Shown: in pieces, positions 1 through 6,214 of the stretch
How the letters are laid out: each line of letters starts with the position of its first letter
Position numbering within the stretch: position 1 is the first letter of the stretch
DNA from: an uncultured bacterium
Lineage (GTDB): Bacteria > Oederibacteriota > PGYV01 > CAILUR01
Direction: 5' to 3'
Assembly (NCBI GenBank): GCA_903837445.1
Contig: CAILUR010000203.1
Span: 1 to 10,291, forward strand
Length of the DNA: 10,291 bases
Program-made: the position numbers and the translations under genes
The notes under the pieces: model-generated
Database searches by the model: none
The model's input: only the letters and a program-made list of their open reading frames with translations
What the model was told of the DNA's origin: nothing

Positions 1-660
1 AAAAAAATATATGCAAATAACGCTGCTGGTTTGAAATATGCTGTAAAAAGGCACCTTTCGTTTTTTAACACTCATGTATTTTTTGCTTCCGCTGTTTTAG
101 GAGTAATGATAAAAATGGAAGAAAATCTGGATGATTCTAATCCAGATAAAAAAAATGAAGAAATAGAAACTATGAAATTAGGCATTATGGGGCCCTTGGC
201 GGCTATAGGAGACAATTTGTTTTGGTCTGGGATAAGACCTTTTGCCCTTATGATTGGGGCGGGGTCCATATATCTTGGCGGAACAGGACCAAAGGCCTTT
301 TTATGGGCGGTGTTTATGTCACTGATGCTTTACAATGTGCCACGAGTGAGTATAAAATATTATCTGCTTTTTAAAGCGTATTATGACCACGAACGCCTTC
401 TCGGGTTTGTGCAAAAAATAAAATTTCAAGAAATAATGAAAAGTATTAAATTAATGGGGACGATTTTTGTAGCTGGGATTATGGCGGGGTATTTGGAGAA
501 AAAAAATATTGATTTTTTTAAGCCAGATTGGCTGGAAGATTTGGTCTTTTTAGGGGTATTTGTTCTATCTCGGATGTTTTTAAAACGCAAGACCTCAATT
601 ACGCATATATTTATCGCACTTATTGTATTTTCTATTATCATTTCATATATGATTAATTAG
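1..660 (+). CDS. PTS mannose/fructose/sorbose-family IID subunit, 5'-truncated by window edge
   Basis: This is the C-terminal part of a mannose-class PTS IID subunit, which with IIC forms the membrane sugar channel of the phosphotransferase system. The frame is open from base 1, so the start lies upstream; the TTG at 31 is internal. About 219 residues are visible, against roughly 270-300 for the family, so some 50 or more N-terminal residues are missing. Family signatures are HLSFFNTH (fragment residues 18-25), an LGVMIKMEE stretch and GPLAAIGDNLFW (64-75). Hydrophobic segments follow at about 78-112, 150-165, 180-193 and 200-217. The stop codon is part of the HPr Shine-Dalgarno sequence, so translation is probably coupled. 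IIA, IIB and IIC are expected just upstream. Sugar specificity cannot be read from this fragment. The family call is firm. Confidence 0.9.
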   Translation, partial: KKIYANNAAGLKYAVKRHLSFFNTHVFFASAVLGVMIKMEENLDDSNPDKKNEEIETMKLGIMGPLAAIGDNLFWSGIRPFALMIGAGSIYLGGTGPKAFLWAVFMSLMLYNVPRVSIKYYLLFKAYYDHERLLGFVQKIKFQEIMKSIKLMGTIFVAGIMAGYLEKKNIDFFKPDWLEDLVFLGVFVLSRMFLKRKTSITHIFIALIVFSIIISYMIN

Positions 661-668
661 GAGGAACA

Positions 669-941
669 ATGAAATATAATAAAAAGGTAAAGATAATAAA
701 TAAAAAAGGATTTCATTTGCGAGCGGCGACAGTCTTTGTAAAAGAAGCTGAAAAGTTTCGCTCAGTTATAAAAGTAAAACTTGCAGACATTGAGGCAGAT
801 GGGAAAAGCACATTGGGAGTGCTCACTTTAGGAGCATTTTTAGATGAGGAAATTGAAATAATAGCGGAAGGCGTGGACGCAAAAGAAGCGGTGGGGGCAC
901 TCGTGAAATGCGTACAAAATAGATTTGGGGAGGCGGACTAA
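669..941 (+). CDS. ptsH: HPr phosphocarrier protein
   Basis: This 90-residue protein has the usual HPr length. It is the soluble cytoplasmic carrier that takes phosphate from enzyme I on a histidine and passes it to sugar-specific IIA domains. The active site is GFHLRAA (residues 14-20) with His16 as phospho-acceptor. The usual HARPA is HLRAA here, so the proline two residues after the conserved Arg-neighbour position is replaced by Ala. Ser47 in GKSTLGVLTLGA lies 31 residues after the histidine, the same spacing as His15/Ser46 in Firmicutes HPr, so regulation by an HPr kinase/phosphorylase is possible, though none is visible here. The start is set by TAGGAGG at 658-664, 4 nt before the ATG. 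The stop overlaps the enzyme I start (TAATG). Confidence 0.93.
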   Translation: MKYNKKVKIINKKGFHLRAATVFVKEAEKFRSVIKVKLADIEADGKSTLGVLTLGAFLDEEIEIIAEGVDAKEAVGALVKCVQNRFGEAD

Positions 942-2677
942 TGTTTAAGGGGATACCGGCATCGCCGGGAGTGGTCATAGGGGAAGCTTTTATTATTAAT
1001 CATAAAATAGGGGAAATTGAAAAACAGGAACTTCCGAGCGCTAAAATAAATGAAGAAATTATGCTTCTTAGGGAAGCTGTAGAAAAAACTAAAATGGAAA
1101 TTTTTGCCATTAGAGAAAAAGTTATTTTTGAGATAGGCAATGCCGAAGCAGATATTTTTAACGCATATATTTTTTTACTTGAAGACCCACTGTTTGTAGG
1201 AAAAGCCGAAGAAATAGTAAAAAAAGAAAAAGTAAACAGCGCATATGCGCTTAGTGTCATAGCTGCACAATATGCGGAAATTTATAACAGAATTTCTGAC
1301 AGTTATTTGAAGGAACGCGGAAGGGATATAGCTGGACTCGTTGATAAAATTCTGCGCAATTTGTCTGCTAATATGGATTCTAAGGAGCAGGCTGGACAAA
1401 ACGAAAAATATATAATAATTTCACACGACTTGTCTCCGGCAGACACTGCAGACCTTGATAAAAAAAAGGTTATGGGCTTTGTGACTGAAGTTGGGGGGGC
1501 AACCTCGCATACTGCTATTGTGGCGAGGTCTCTTGAAATCCCAGCGGTAGTGGGGGTCAGAGATATTACCGATAATGTGAAGTCCGGCGATATTATTATT
1601 GTAGATGGAGAAAAAGGAATTGTGGTGGTAAATCCTAATCCGAAAGTTATGCTGGCATACAAAGAAGAACGCCGGCAATATCTTATTAAAATGAGAATGT
1701 TGAAAAGGTTGAAAAGCTTAGATGCAGTAACACTGGATAAACATAAAGTAGTCCTCAACGCAAATATTGAATTCCCTGAGGAAGTGGGGATAGTCAATGA
1801 ACACAATGTGGAAGGGGTGGGACTTTTTAGGACTGAATTTATATATTTAAACAGAATGAACCTTCCTTCGGAGGAGGAACAGTTTGCGGCATATAAAACC
1901 GTTGCAGAAAAAATGAACCCTAAGCCGGCTACTATCAGGACTTTGGATATAGGTGGTGATAAATTTCTGCCTTACTTTAAAATCCCCACTGAACAGAATC
2001 CATTTTTGGGGCTTAGGTCGATAAGGTTGTCACTTACAAATATGAATATCTTTAAACTGCAGTTAAGAGCAATTCTCCGCGCTTCGGCTTACGGAAACCT
2101 AAGAATAATGTTTCCTATGATTACTATTGCTGAAGAAATTGACGAAGCTAAAAAGATACTTGAAGAGGTAAAGGCAGAACTGAGGTCAAAAAAGGTGCCT
2201 TTTGATGAGGAAATAAAAATAGGTATAATGATAGAAGTGCCATCCGCGGCAATCATGTCTGATGATATGTCTAAAAAAGTAGATTTTATGTCTATAGGAA
2301 GTAATGATTTGGTGCAATATACTCTGGCAGTTGACAGGACAAACGAAGCCGTCTCTTCCATTTACGACCCGCTTAATCCAGCGGTATTAAGGCTTATAAA
2401 AATGGTAGTGGAGAGTGCTCATAGAAATGGAATCCCAGTGTCTGTCTGTGGGGAAATGGCGGGAGAAGCGCACGCTGCTTTTATTCTCATAGGTATGGGA
2501 GTAGATGAATTGTCCATGTCGGCAGTATCGGTATTAAATGTAAAAAGAGTAATCAGGGCAATTAATTTCAAGGATGCTTTGACGGTTGCGGAACACTGCT
2601 TAAAACTTAACAGGGCTTCAGAAATCAAAGCGTTTGTCTTAGGTCAGTTAAATGATGTAATGTATGTAAAAAAATGA
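941..2677 (+). CDS. ptsI: PTS enzyme I (phosphoenolpyruvate-protein phosphotransferase)
   Basis: Enzyme I autophosphorylates from PEP and donates the phosphate to HPr, the first step of the cytoplasmic PTS cascade. At 578 residues it is the standard size. The N-terminal HPr-binding and phosphohistidine domains contain GGATSHTAIVARSLEIPAVVG with catalytic His190. The C-terminal PEP-binding barrel shows GLFRTEF (295-301; Arg297), TLDIGGDK (334-341), IEVPSAA (431-437; Glu432 a likely metal ligand), GSNDLVQYTLAVDR (453-466) and CGEMAG (503-508), where Cys503 is the expected catalytic acid. No N-terminal GAF domain or fused IIA is present, so this is a plain PtsI rather than PtsP. The start ATG overlaps the ptsH stop by one base and is preceded by GGGGAGG at 927-933. 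All expected catalytic residues are intact. Confidence 0.96.
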   Translation: MFKGIPASPGVVIGEAFIINHKIGEIEKQELPSAKINEEIMLLREAVEKTKMEIFAIREKVIFEIGNAEADIFNAYIFLLEDPLFVGKAEEIVKKEKVNSAYALSVIAAQYAEIYNRISDSYLKERGRDIAGLVDKILRNLSANMDSKEQAGQNEKYIIISHDLSPADTADLDKKKVMGFVTEVGGATSHTAIVARSLEIPAVVGVRDITDNVKSGDIIIVDGEKGIVVVNPNPKVMLAYKEERRQYLIKMRMLKRLKSLDAVTLDKHKVVLNANIEFPEEVGIVNEHNVEGVGLFRTEFIYLNRMNLPSEEEQFAAYKTVAEKMNPKPATIRTLDIGGDKFLPYFKIPTEQNPFLGLRSIRLSLTNMNIFKLQLRAILRASAYGNLRIMFPMITIAEEIDEAKKILEEVKAELRSKKVPFDEEIKIGIMIEVPSAAIMSDDMSKKVDFMSIGSNDLVQYTLAVDRTNEAVSSIYDPLNPAVLRLIKMVVESAHRNGIPVSVCGEMAGEAHAAFILIGMGVDELSMSAVSVLNVKRVIRAINFKDALTVAEHCLKLNRASEIKAFVLGQLNDVMYVKK

Positions 2678-2687
2678 TAATAAAAGT

Positions 2688-2716
2688 AAAAAAAATTATT
2701 TTTTTAAGTTAAAAAA
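2688..2716. other. A/T-only overlapping inverted repeats between ptsI and galU
   Basis: The 59-bp gap holds an A8 tract, a T7 tract and then TTAAAAAA. The T tract can pair with either the preceding or the following A tract, giving two mutually exclusive hairpins without any G-C pair. It could be a weak attenuator, an A-tract (UP-like) element for galU, or simply skewed composition. I do not call it a terminator. Confidence 0.25.
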
Positions 2717-2736
2717 CTAAGCTGAGGAGAACAGAT

Positions 2737-3606
2737 ATGTCAAAGAAGATAAGAAAAGCAGTTATTCCAGTGGCAGGCTTGGGAACCAGATTTCTACCAT
2801 ATACTAAAGCAATCCCAAAAGAAATGCTTCCCATCATAGATGTTCCCAGTATTCATATTATTATAGAAGAAGCTTTGGCGGCAGGCATAGATAGTGTCTT
2901 GTTTGTCACCACAAGGGAAAAACATTCGCTTCAGGATTATTTCGATAAGCATCATCAGCTTGAAAATATTATTGAAAAAGAGGATAAAAAAGAATTGCGC
3001 GAGCAACTTGATCGGATACCTCATAATTTCAAAATATATTCAGTGAGACAAATAGAAGCCCGTGGACTTGGAGATGCTATTTATCACGCAAAGGACTATA
3101 TTAATCCGGATGAACATTTCGCAGTTTTTCTTCCAGATGATCTTATTATTTCAAAAGTACCAGTAATGAAACAAATGGTAAAAGTATATGATGAATTTAA
3201 AAGAACAGTGGTGGCGGTAGAACGCGTGCCAAAAAACAAAGTCTCTTCTTATGGGATAATAAAAGCAAAAAAAATAAGGGAAAGAATTTATGCTGCGGAA
3301 GATATGCAGGAAAAACCTCCACTTAAGGAAGCGTTCTCAAACCTTGGCATAGTCGGAAGATATATCCTTCCCGGCACGATTTTTGAAAATATAGCAAAAA
3401 CTAAACCAGGAGTAAAAGGCGAAATCCAGATAACGGATGCGATAAAAATGCTTACTCCAGGAGTCATAGGGTATGAGTTTGAAGGCCTACGCTGTGATAC
3501 TGGAAATAAATTTGGTTACATACAGACGGTCCTGCGCTATGCGGCTATGGATAAAAACATGAAAGGCGATTTGAAAAAAGAAGTAAAAAAACTATTCAAC
3601 TTGTAA
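2737..3606 (+). CDS. galU: UTP-glucose-1-phosphate uridylyltransferase (GalU)
   Basis: GalU makes UDP-glucose and pyrophosphate from UTP and glucose-1-phosphate, feeding galactose interconversion, lipopolysaccharide or capsule, and other glucosylation in the cytoplasm. The 289-residue length is typical. The nucleotide-binding signature VIPVAGLGTRFLP (9-21) is followed by TKAIPKEMLPI (23-33), with Lys28 in the usual place. LPDDLI (132-137) carries the metal-binding Asp pair, SSYGII lies at 170-175, SNLGIVGRYILP at 201-212, GEIQITDAI at 228-236 and LRCDTGNKFGY at 251-261. Together these separate GalU from the RmlA and GlmU/GlgC branches. GAGGAG at 2724-2729 lies 7 nt before the ATG, a strong ribosome site that fixes the start. 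It follows ptsI on the same strand with no convincing terminator between, so co-transcription is likely. It has no obvious anomaly. Confidence 0.95.
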   Translation: MSKKIRKAVIPVAGLGTRFLPYTKAIPKEMLPIIDVPSIHIIIEEALAAGIDSVLFVTTREKHSLQDYFDKHHQLENIIEKEDKKELREQLDRIPHNFKIYSVRQIEARGLGDAIYHAKDYINPDEHFAVFLPDDLIISKVPVMKQMVKVYDEFKRTVVAVERVPKNKVSSYGIIKAKKIRERIYAAEDMQEKPPLKEAFSNLGIVGRYILPGTIFENIAKTKPGVKGEIQITDAIKMLTPGVIGYEFEGLRCDTGNKFGYIQTVLRYAAMDKNMKGDLKKEVKKLFNL

Positions 3607-3621
3607 AAAAGCGGGGAAAAA

Positions 3622-4131
3622 ATGTTTAAAATACTGGCTAATTTATTTAAAGCTTTAAATTCCAATTCGAAACCGGAAGAGATTATGCTTGGCGCGGTTA
3701 TGGGAATGTTTTGCGGTCTGGTAATGCTCACTCCGTTTAATTTTATTTTTTTTACGCTGCTAATGTTTTTGCTTAATGCGAACTCGGGGATTTATGCTAT
3801 GTACGCTTTACTCTTTAAACTTATAGCGTTGTTCATAGATCCGGTAGGAGATACGGTGGGATATTTTGTGTTGACACAAGATTTTTTAAATCCGCTGTTT
3901 ACTCAAATGGCGCGGCTTCCGATAATTCCTTTCACAGGGTTTAACAACACTGTCATAATGGGAAACTTTATTATAGGAATTGTGCTTGTGCTACCGGTAT
4001 GGCTCACCGCTGGGAAGCTTGTAAACTTTTATAGGGATAAATTGCAGAAAAAAGTGGAAAAATTAAAAATAGTTCAGTTAATGAAAGTGACAGATATTAC
4101 TGGAAAAATCACCGATATAGGTAAAAGGTGA
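3622..4131 (+). CDS. TIGR03546-like multi-pass membrane protein (DUF2062-like)
   Basis: This is a 169-residue hydrophobic protein of unknown biochemical role. A short amphipathic N-terminus is followed by a glycine-rich membrane segment (about 21-36, with repeated small residues and TPFN at 37-40). Further segments lie at about 40-54, 57-73 (ending DPVGD) and 111-135, just after an FNNT motif (107-110). The C-terminal tail (136-169) is basic and probably cytoplasmic. The GxxxG-rich first helix, the Asn-rich loop and the FNNT-V-G element match my memory of TIGR03546, a family that occurs next to TIGR03545 genes in outer-membrane bacteria. The next gene has that identity, and each assignment supports the other. 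GCGGGG at 3611-3616 serves as ribosome site for this ATG. The stop is 4 bp from the next start, suggesting translational coupling. Confidence 0.8.
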   Translation: MFKILANLFKALNSNSKPEEIMLGAVMGMFCGLVMLTPFNFIFFTLLMFLLNANSGIYAMYALLFKLIALFIDPVGDTVGYFVLTQDFLNPLFTQMARLPIIPFTGFNNTVIMGNFIIGIVLVLPVWLTAGKLVNFYRDKLQKKVEKLKIVQLMKVTDITGKITDIGKR

Positions 4132-4135
4132 ACTT

Positions 4136-5998
4136 ATGATAAAACTTAAAAATTTGATAATAGTTGTTGTGGTAGGCGTTCTGTTGGTGGGGTTTAATAT
4201 GCTGTTGATAAATCCGCTTGTGAAGGGCTGGCTTGTCACTGGTGGGGAAAAAATATTTAAAACAAAAGTAAACATAAGTAAAGTCAAAGTGGACCTTATG
4301 AAATCGAGCATATATATAGGTGGGCTGACAGTAGGTGATTCAAAAAATGCGTTTAAAAATCTTTTTGAAGTAGCGGAGATAAATCTGGATTTCAGGTTAT
4401 TGCCAGTCTTTAAAAAGAAGCTTATTGTGGATGAAGTGGCTATAAATGGACTTGTGCTGGGAGGCGAGAGAAAGACCTCTGGACTATTGAGCAAGGCAAA
4501 AATAGCGCGGCTTGAAAAAAATGAAAAACAAGGAAAAAAAGGTCCTGTAGATAATTTTATGGAAGCTGTGAAGACAAAAGCAGCTACTGAAATTTCAAAA
4601 ATGCCTGTGACTAAAATAGGAAGTATTGCTGAAGACTTAAAAAAGGCTGATTATAAAAAGTATATGAATCCGGAAAATCTTTCTGTCTATAAAAAAATAA
4701 AAGAAGTAAAAACTTCGGTAGACCAGAAAAAAGACACACTTCAAAAAGATATAGAAGCACTGAAAATACAGGAACGGGCTGCAGAAATACAAAAAAAGGC
4801 TACTGGGTTAAAAGGTATTAAAGTGGCTTCTGTGGCAGACATTCCAGCGGCGCAAAGAGCCATACAAGAGGCGGCTTCTGTAAAGGCAGACATAGAGAAC
4901 TTAAACAATGACATTCAAAAAGCAAAAAAAGATGCTGAAAGTTTTTACGCATATTCCACGGGGGCATTTTCTGAAATACAAAAAGCGAAGGATGCGGATG
5001 TAAATACCATACTGGAAAAGTGCAATATAAAAGCGCTTAATGCGGAAAATCTTGAAAAAGCGTTGATAGGACCGGTCTGGCTTGACAGGCTCACGGGCGT
5101 TATGAATTTTATGAAGTTGGTGGAGCGCTATATGCCGCCTAAAAACAAGAAAACTCTTGCCATTAAAAGGCTTCACGGAAGAGATATAATTTTTATTGCC
5201 GACCCACAGCCAGGGTTTTGGATTAAAAGCATATCGTTTTCTTCAAAAGCACCACAACCAGACACCTATGCAGTTACGGGAAAAATATCGGATATTACCA
5301 CAGAGCAGGCCATTACGAGGAAACCAACTCTGCTTGAACTGTATGTTAAAAATGGTGGACAAAGCGCCACGATAAAAGGAAAACTGGACCACATAAATGA
5401 GACAAATGATGAATTAAGTTTTAAAATAAATGGGCTTCCAGGGAAGTTATTCTCTTTAGATAAAGTGGAATATGGGAATATAAAATTGGAAAAATCAGCA
5501 GTAAACATTGATGCAGCTATATTGAATACGGCCTCGGAAATGACAATACAGGGGGCATTGGGCATATATGGAATAGTTTTTTCCGCAGCGGATAAGGAAG
5601 ACATAGTGTATCAGGCGGTGTCCACTATAGATGCCATAAACTTAAAAGTGTCTGCCAAGCAAGAAGACGGTGGATTTGATATGAGCGTTTCTTCTGATAT
5701 TTTAGAGAGGCTTAAAAAGAATTTAGCAAAACTTTATGGTAAAAAACTTGAAGAAATAAAGGCCAAAGTTAACAAAGAAATAGAAGCGAAAGTAAACGGA
5801 GAACTTGAAAACCTGAAAAAGGAACTTGTAGACAAGGCAAATAATGTAAAAAAACAGTTGTCCGCTGATACCTCAAAATATAATGTGGCAAACAAAGAAC
5901 TTGAGGGTGGGCTTGCGGGGATAAATAAAGAGATACAAAAAGCTCAAAACAAAGGCGCTTCGGAAGTTTTTAAAGGACTAAAAGGGCTTTTTAAATAA
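4136..5998 (+). CDS. TIGR03545-like envelope protein, AsmA-like with coiled coils
   Basis: This 620-residue protein has one N-terminal membrane anchor (about 6-26) and a long region expected to be periplasmic. Residues 38-120 read like an AsmA/DUF748-type beta repeat: a hydrophobic/polar alternation leading to a DVAINGLVLGGER-like strand. Residues 185-290 are rich in Lys, Glu and Ala with heptad character, probably coiled coil. Residues 345-515 are predicted mostly beta, and 521-605 form a second coiled-coil block with a small near-duplication (KAKVNKEIE / EAKVNGELE, 542-558). Start: AAGGTG at 4125-4130 overlaps the preceding stop codon. It is the last gene before the terminator at 6018. The family is, to my knowledge, uncharacterised; an envelope lipid-transfer or scaffold role is inference from the AsmA-like part. 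It contains a single cysteine (Cys296) and no lipobox. Confidence 0.8.
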   Translation: MIKLKNLIIVVVVGVLLVGFNMLLINPLVKGWLVTGGEKIFKTKVNISKVKVDLMKSSIYIGGLTVGDSKNAFKNLFEVAEINLDFRLLPVFKKKLIVDEVAINGLVLGGERKTSGLLSKAKIARLEKNEKQGKKGPVDNFMEAVKTKAATEISKMPVTKIGSIAEDLKKADYKKYMNPENLSVYKKIKEVKTSVDQKKDTLQKDIEALKIQERAAEIQKKATGLKGIKVASVADIPAAQRAIQEAASVKADIENLNNDIQKAKKDAESFYAYSTGAFSEIQKAKDADVNTILEKCNIKALNAENLEKALIGPVWLDRLTGVMNFMKLVERYMPPKNKKTLAIKRLHGRDIIFIADPQPGFWIKSISFSSKAPQPDTYAVTGKISDITTEQAITRKPTLLELYVKNGGQSATIKGKLDHINETNDELSFKINGLPGKLFSLDKVEYGNIKLEKSAVNIDAAILNTASEMTIQGALGIYGIVFSAADKEDIVYQAVSTIDAINLKVSAKQEDGGFDMSVSSDILERLKKNLAKLYGKKLEEIKAKVNKEIEAKVNGELENLKKELVDKANNVKKQLSADTSKYNVANKELEGGLAGINKEIQKAQNKGASEVFKGLKGLFK

Positions 5999-6017
5999 AA
6001 ATAATTAAAATAATATA

Positions 6018-6052
6018 AGGCCGCGGGTTTTTTACCACGGCCTGTTTTTTTT
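6018..6052 (+). terminator. Rho-independent terminator ending the PTS-galU-envelope unit
   Basis: The arms AGGCCGCGG (6018-6026) and CCACGGCCT (6035-6043) form a 9-bp G/C-rich stem with one C/A mismatch and an 8-nt loop. One G then an uninterrupted T8 run (6045-6052) follow. It begins 20 bp after the stop of the preceding gene and precedes a promoter, so it separates the two transcription units. Confidence 0.9.
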
Positions 6053-6058
6053 CAAAAG

Positions 6059-6099
6059 AATGCGAGGTTTGCTTTATTTAAATGCGAAACATGCTTATA
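6059..6099. repeat. Imperfect direct repeat upstream of the polC promoter
   Basis: Two 19-nt units at 6059-6077 and 6081-6099 share the pattern AATGCGA-N5-GCTT with identical spacing (AATGCGA, four unmatched bases, TGCTT). They recur every 22 bp, about two helical turns, and end 18 bp before the -35 box. They may be an operator or activator site for polC, but no regulator can be named and chance is not excluded. Confidence 0.3.
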
Positions 6100-6117
6100 A
6101 ATCAGTAAAAAAATACA

Positions 6118-6145
6118 TTGACAAAATCCGCTTAAAGCATAAAAT
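6118..6145 (+). promoter_or_regulatory. Sigma70-type promoter for polC
   Basis: A perfect -35 hexamer TTGACA (6118-6123) is separated by 16 bp from TAAAAT (6140-6145), five of six matches to the -10 consensus. It lies between the terminator at 6018-6052 and polC, with a predicted transcript start near 6152. That gives a leader of roughly 60 nt to the preferred start codon. It is the only convincing promoter in this gap. Confidence 0.7.
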
Positions 6146-6205
6146 TATATGGTAAGAATAAATATTTCTTATGAGTGACACCACATGTTTTTCAAAAATA
6201 ATAAT

Positions 6206-6209
6206 GAGG
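6206..6209 (+). promoter_or_regulatory. Shine-Dalgarno GAGG that selects the polC start at 6215
   Basis: GAGG (within AATGAGG) lies 5 nt before the ATG at 6215. The in-frame upstream ATG at 6185 has no comparable purine-rich site in front of it, so 6215 is the more likely start. Confidence 0.6.
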
Positions 6210-6214
6210 CAAAA

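Noticed and set aside
31..33. TTG at 31 as the start of the IID gene
   Set aside because: The frame is open back to base 1 and the protein is short for the family at its N-terminus, so the true start is upstream of the window.
1303..1806. Minus-strand open frame of 167 codons inside ptsI
   Set aside because: It is antisense to the catalytic His190 region of enzyme I and is Ser/Thr/Ile-rich as expected for the complement of this codon usage; no independent start signal.
2688..2716. Rho-independent terminator between ptsI and galU
   Set aside because: The possible hairpins contain only A-T pairs, so the stem would be too weak for efficient intrinsic termination.
5759..5809. Tandem repeat in the 3' part of the large envelope gene
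   Set aside because: The near-duplication (KAKVNKEIE / EAKVNGELE) is short and degenerate and fits ordinary coiled-coil heptad composition rather than a true repeat array.
6185..6214. ATG at 6185 as the polC start
   Set aside because: It is in frame but no Shine-Dalgarno-like sequence precedes it, whereas the ATG at 6215 has GAGG 5 nt upstream. It remains possible and would add only 10 residues.
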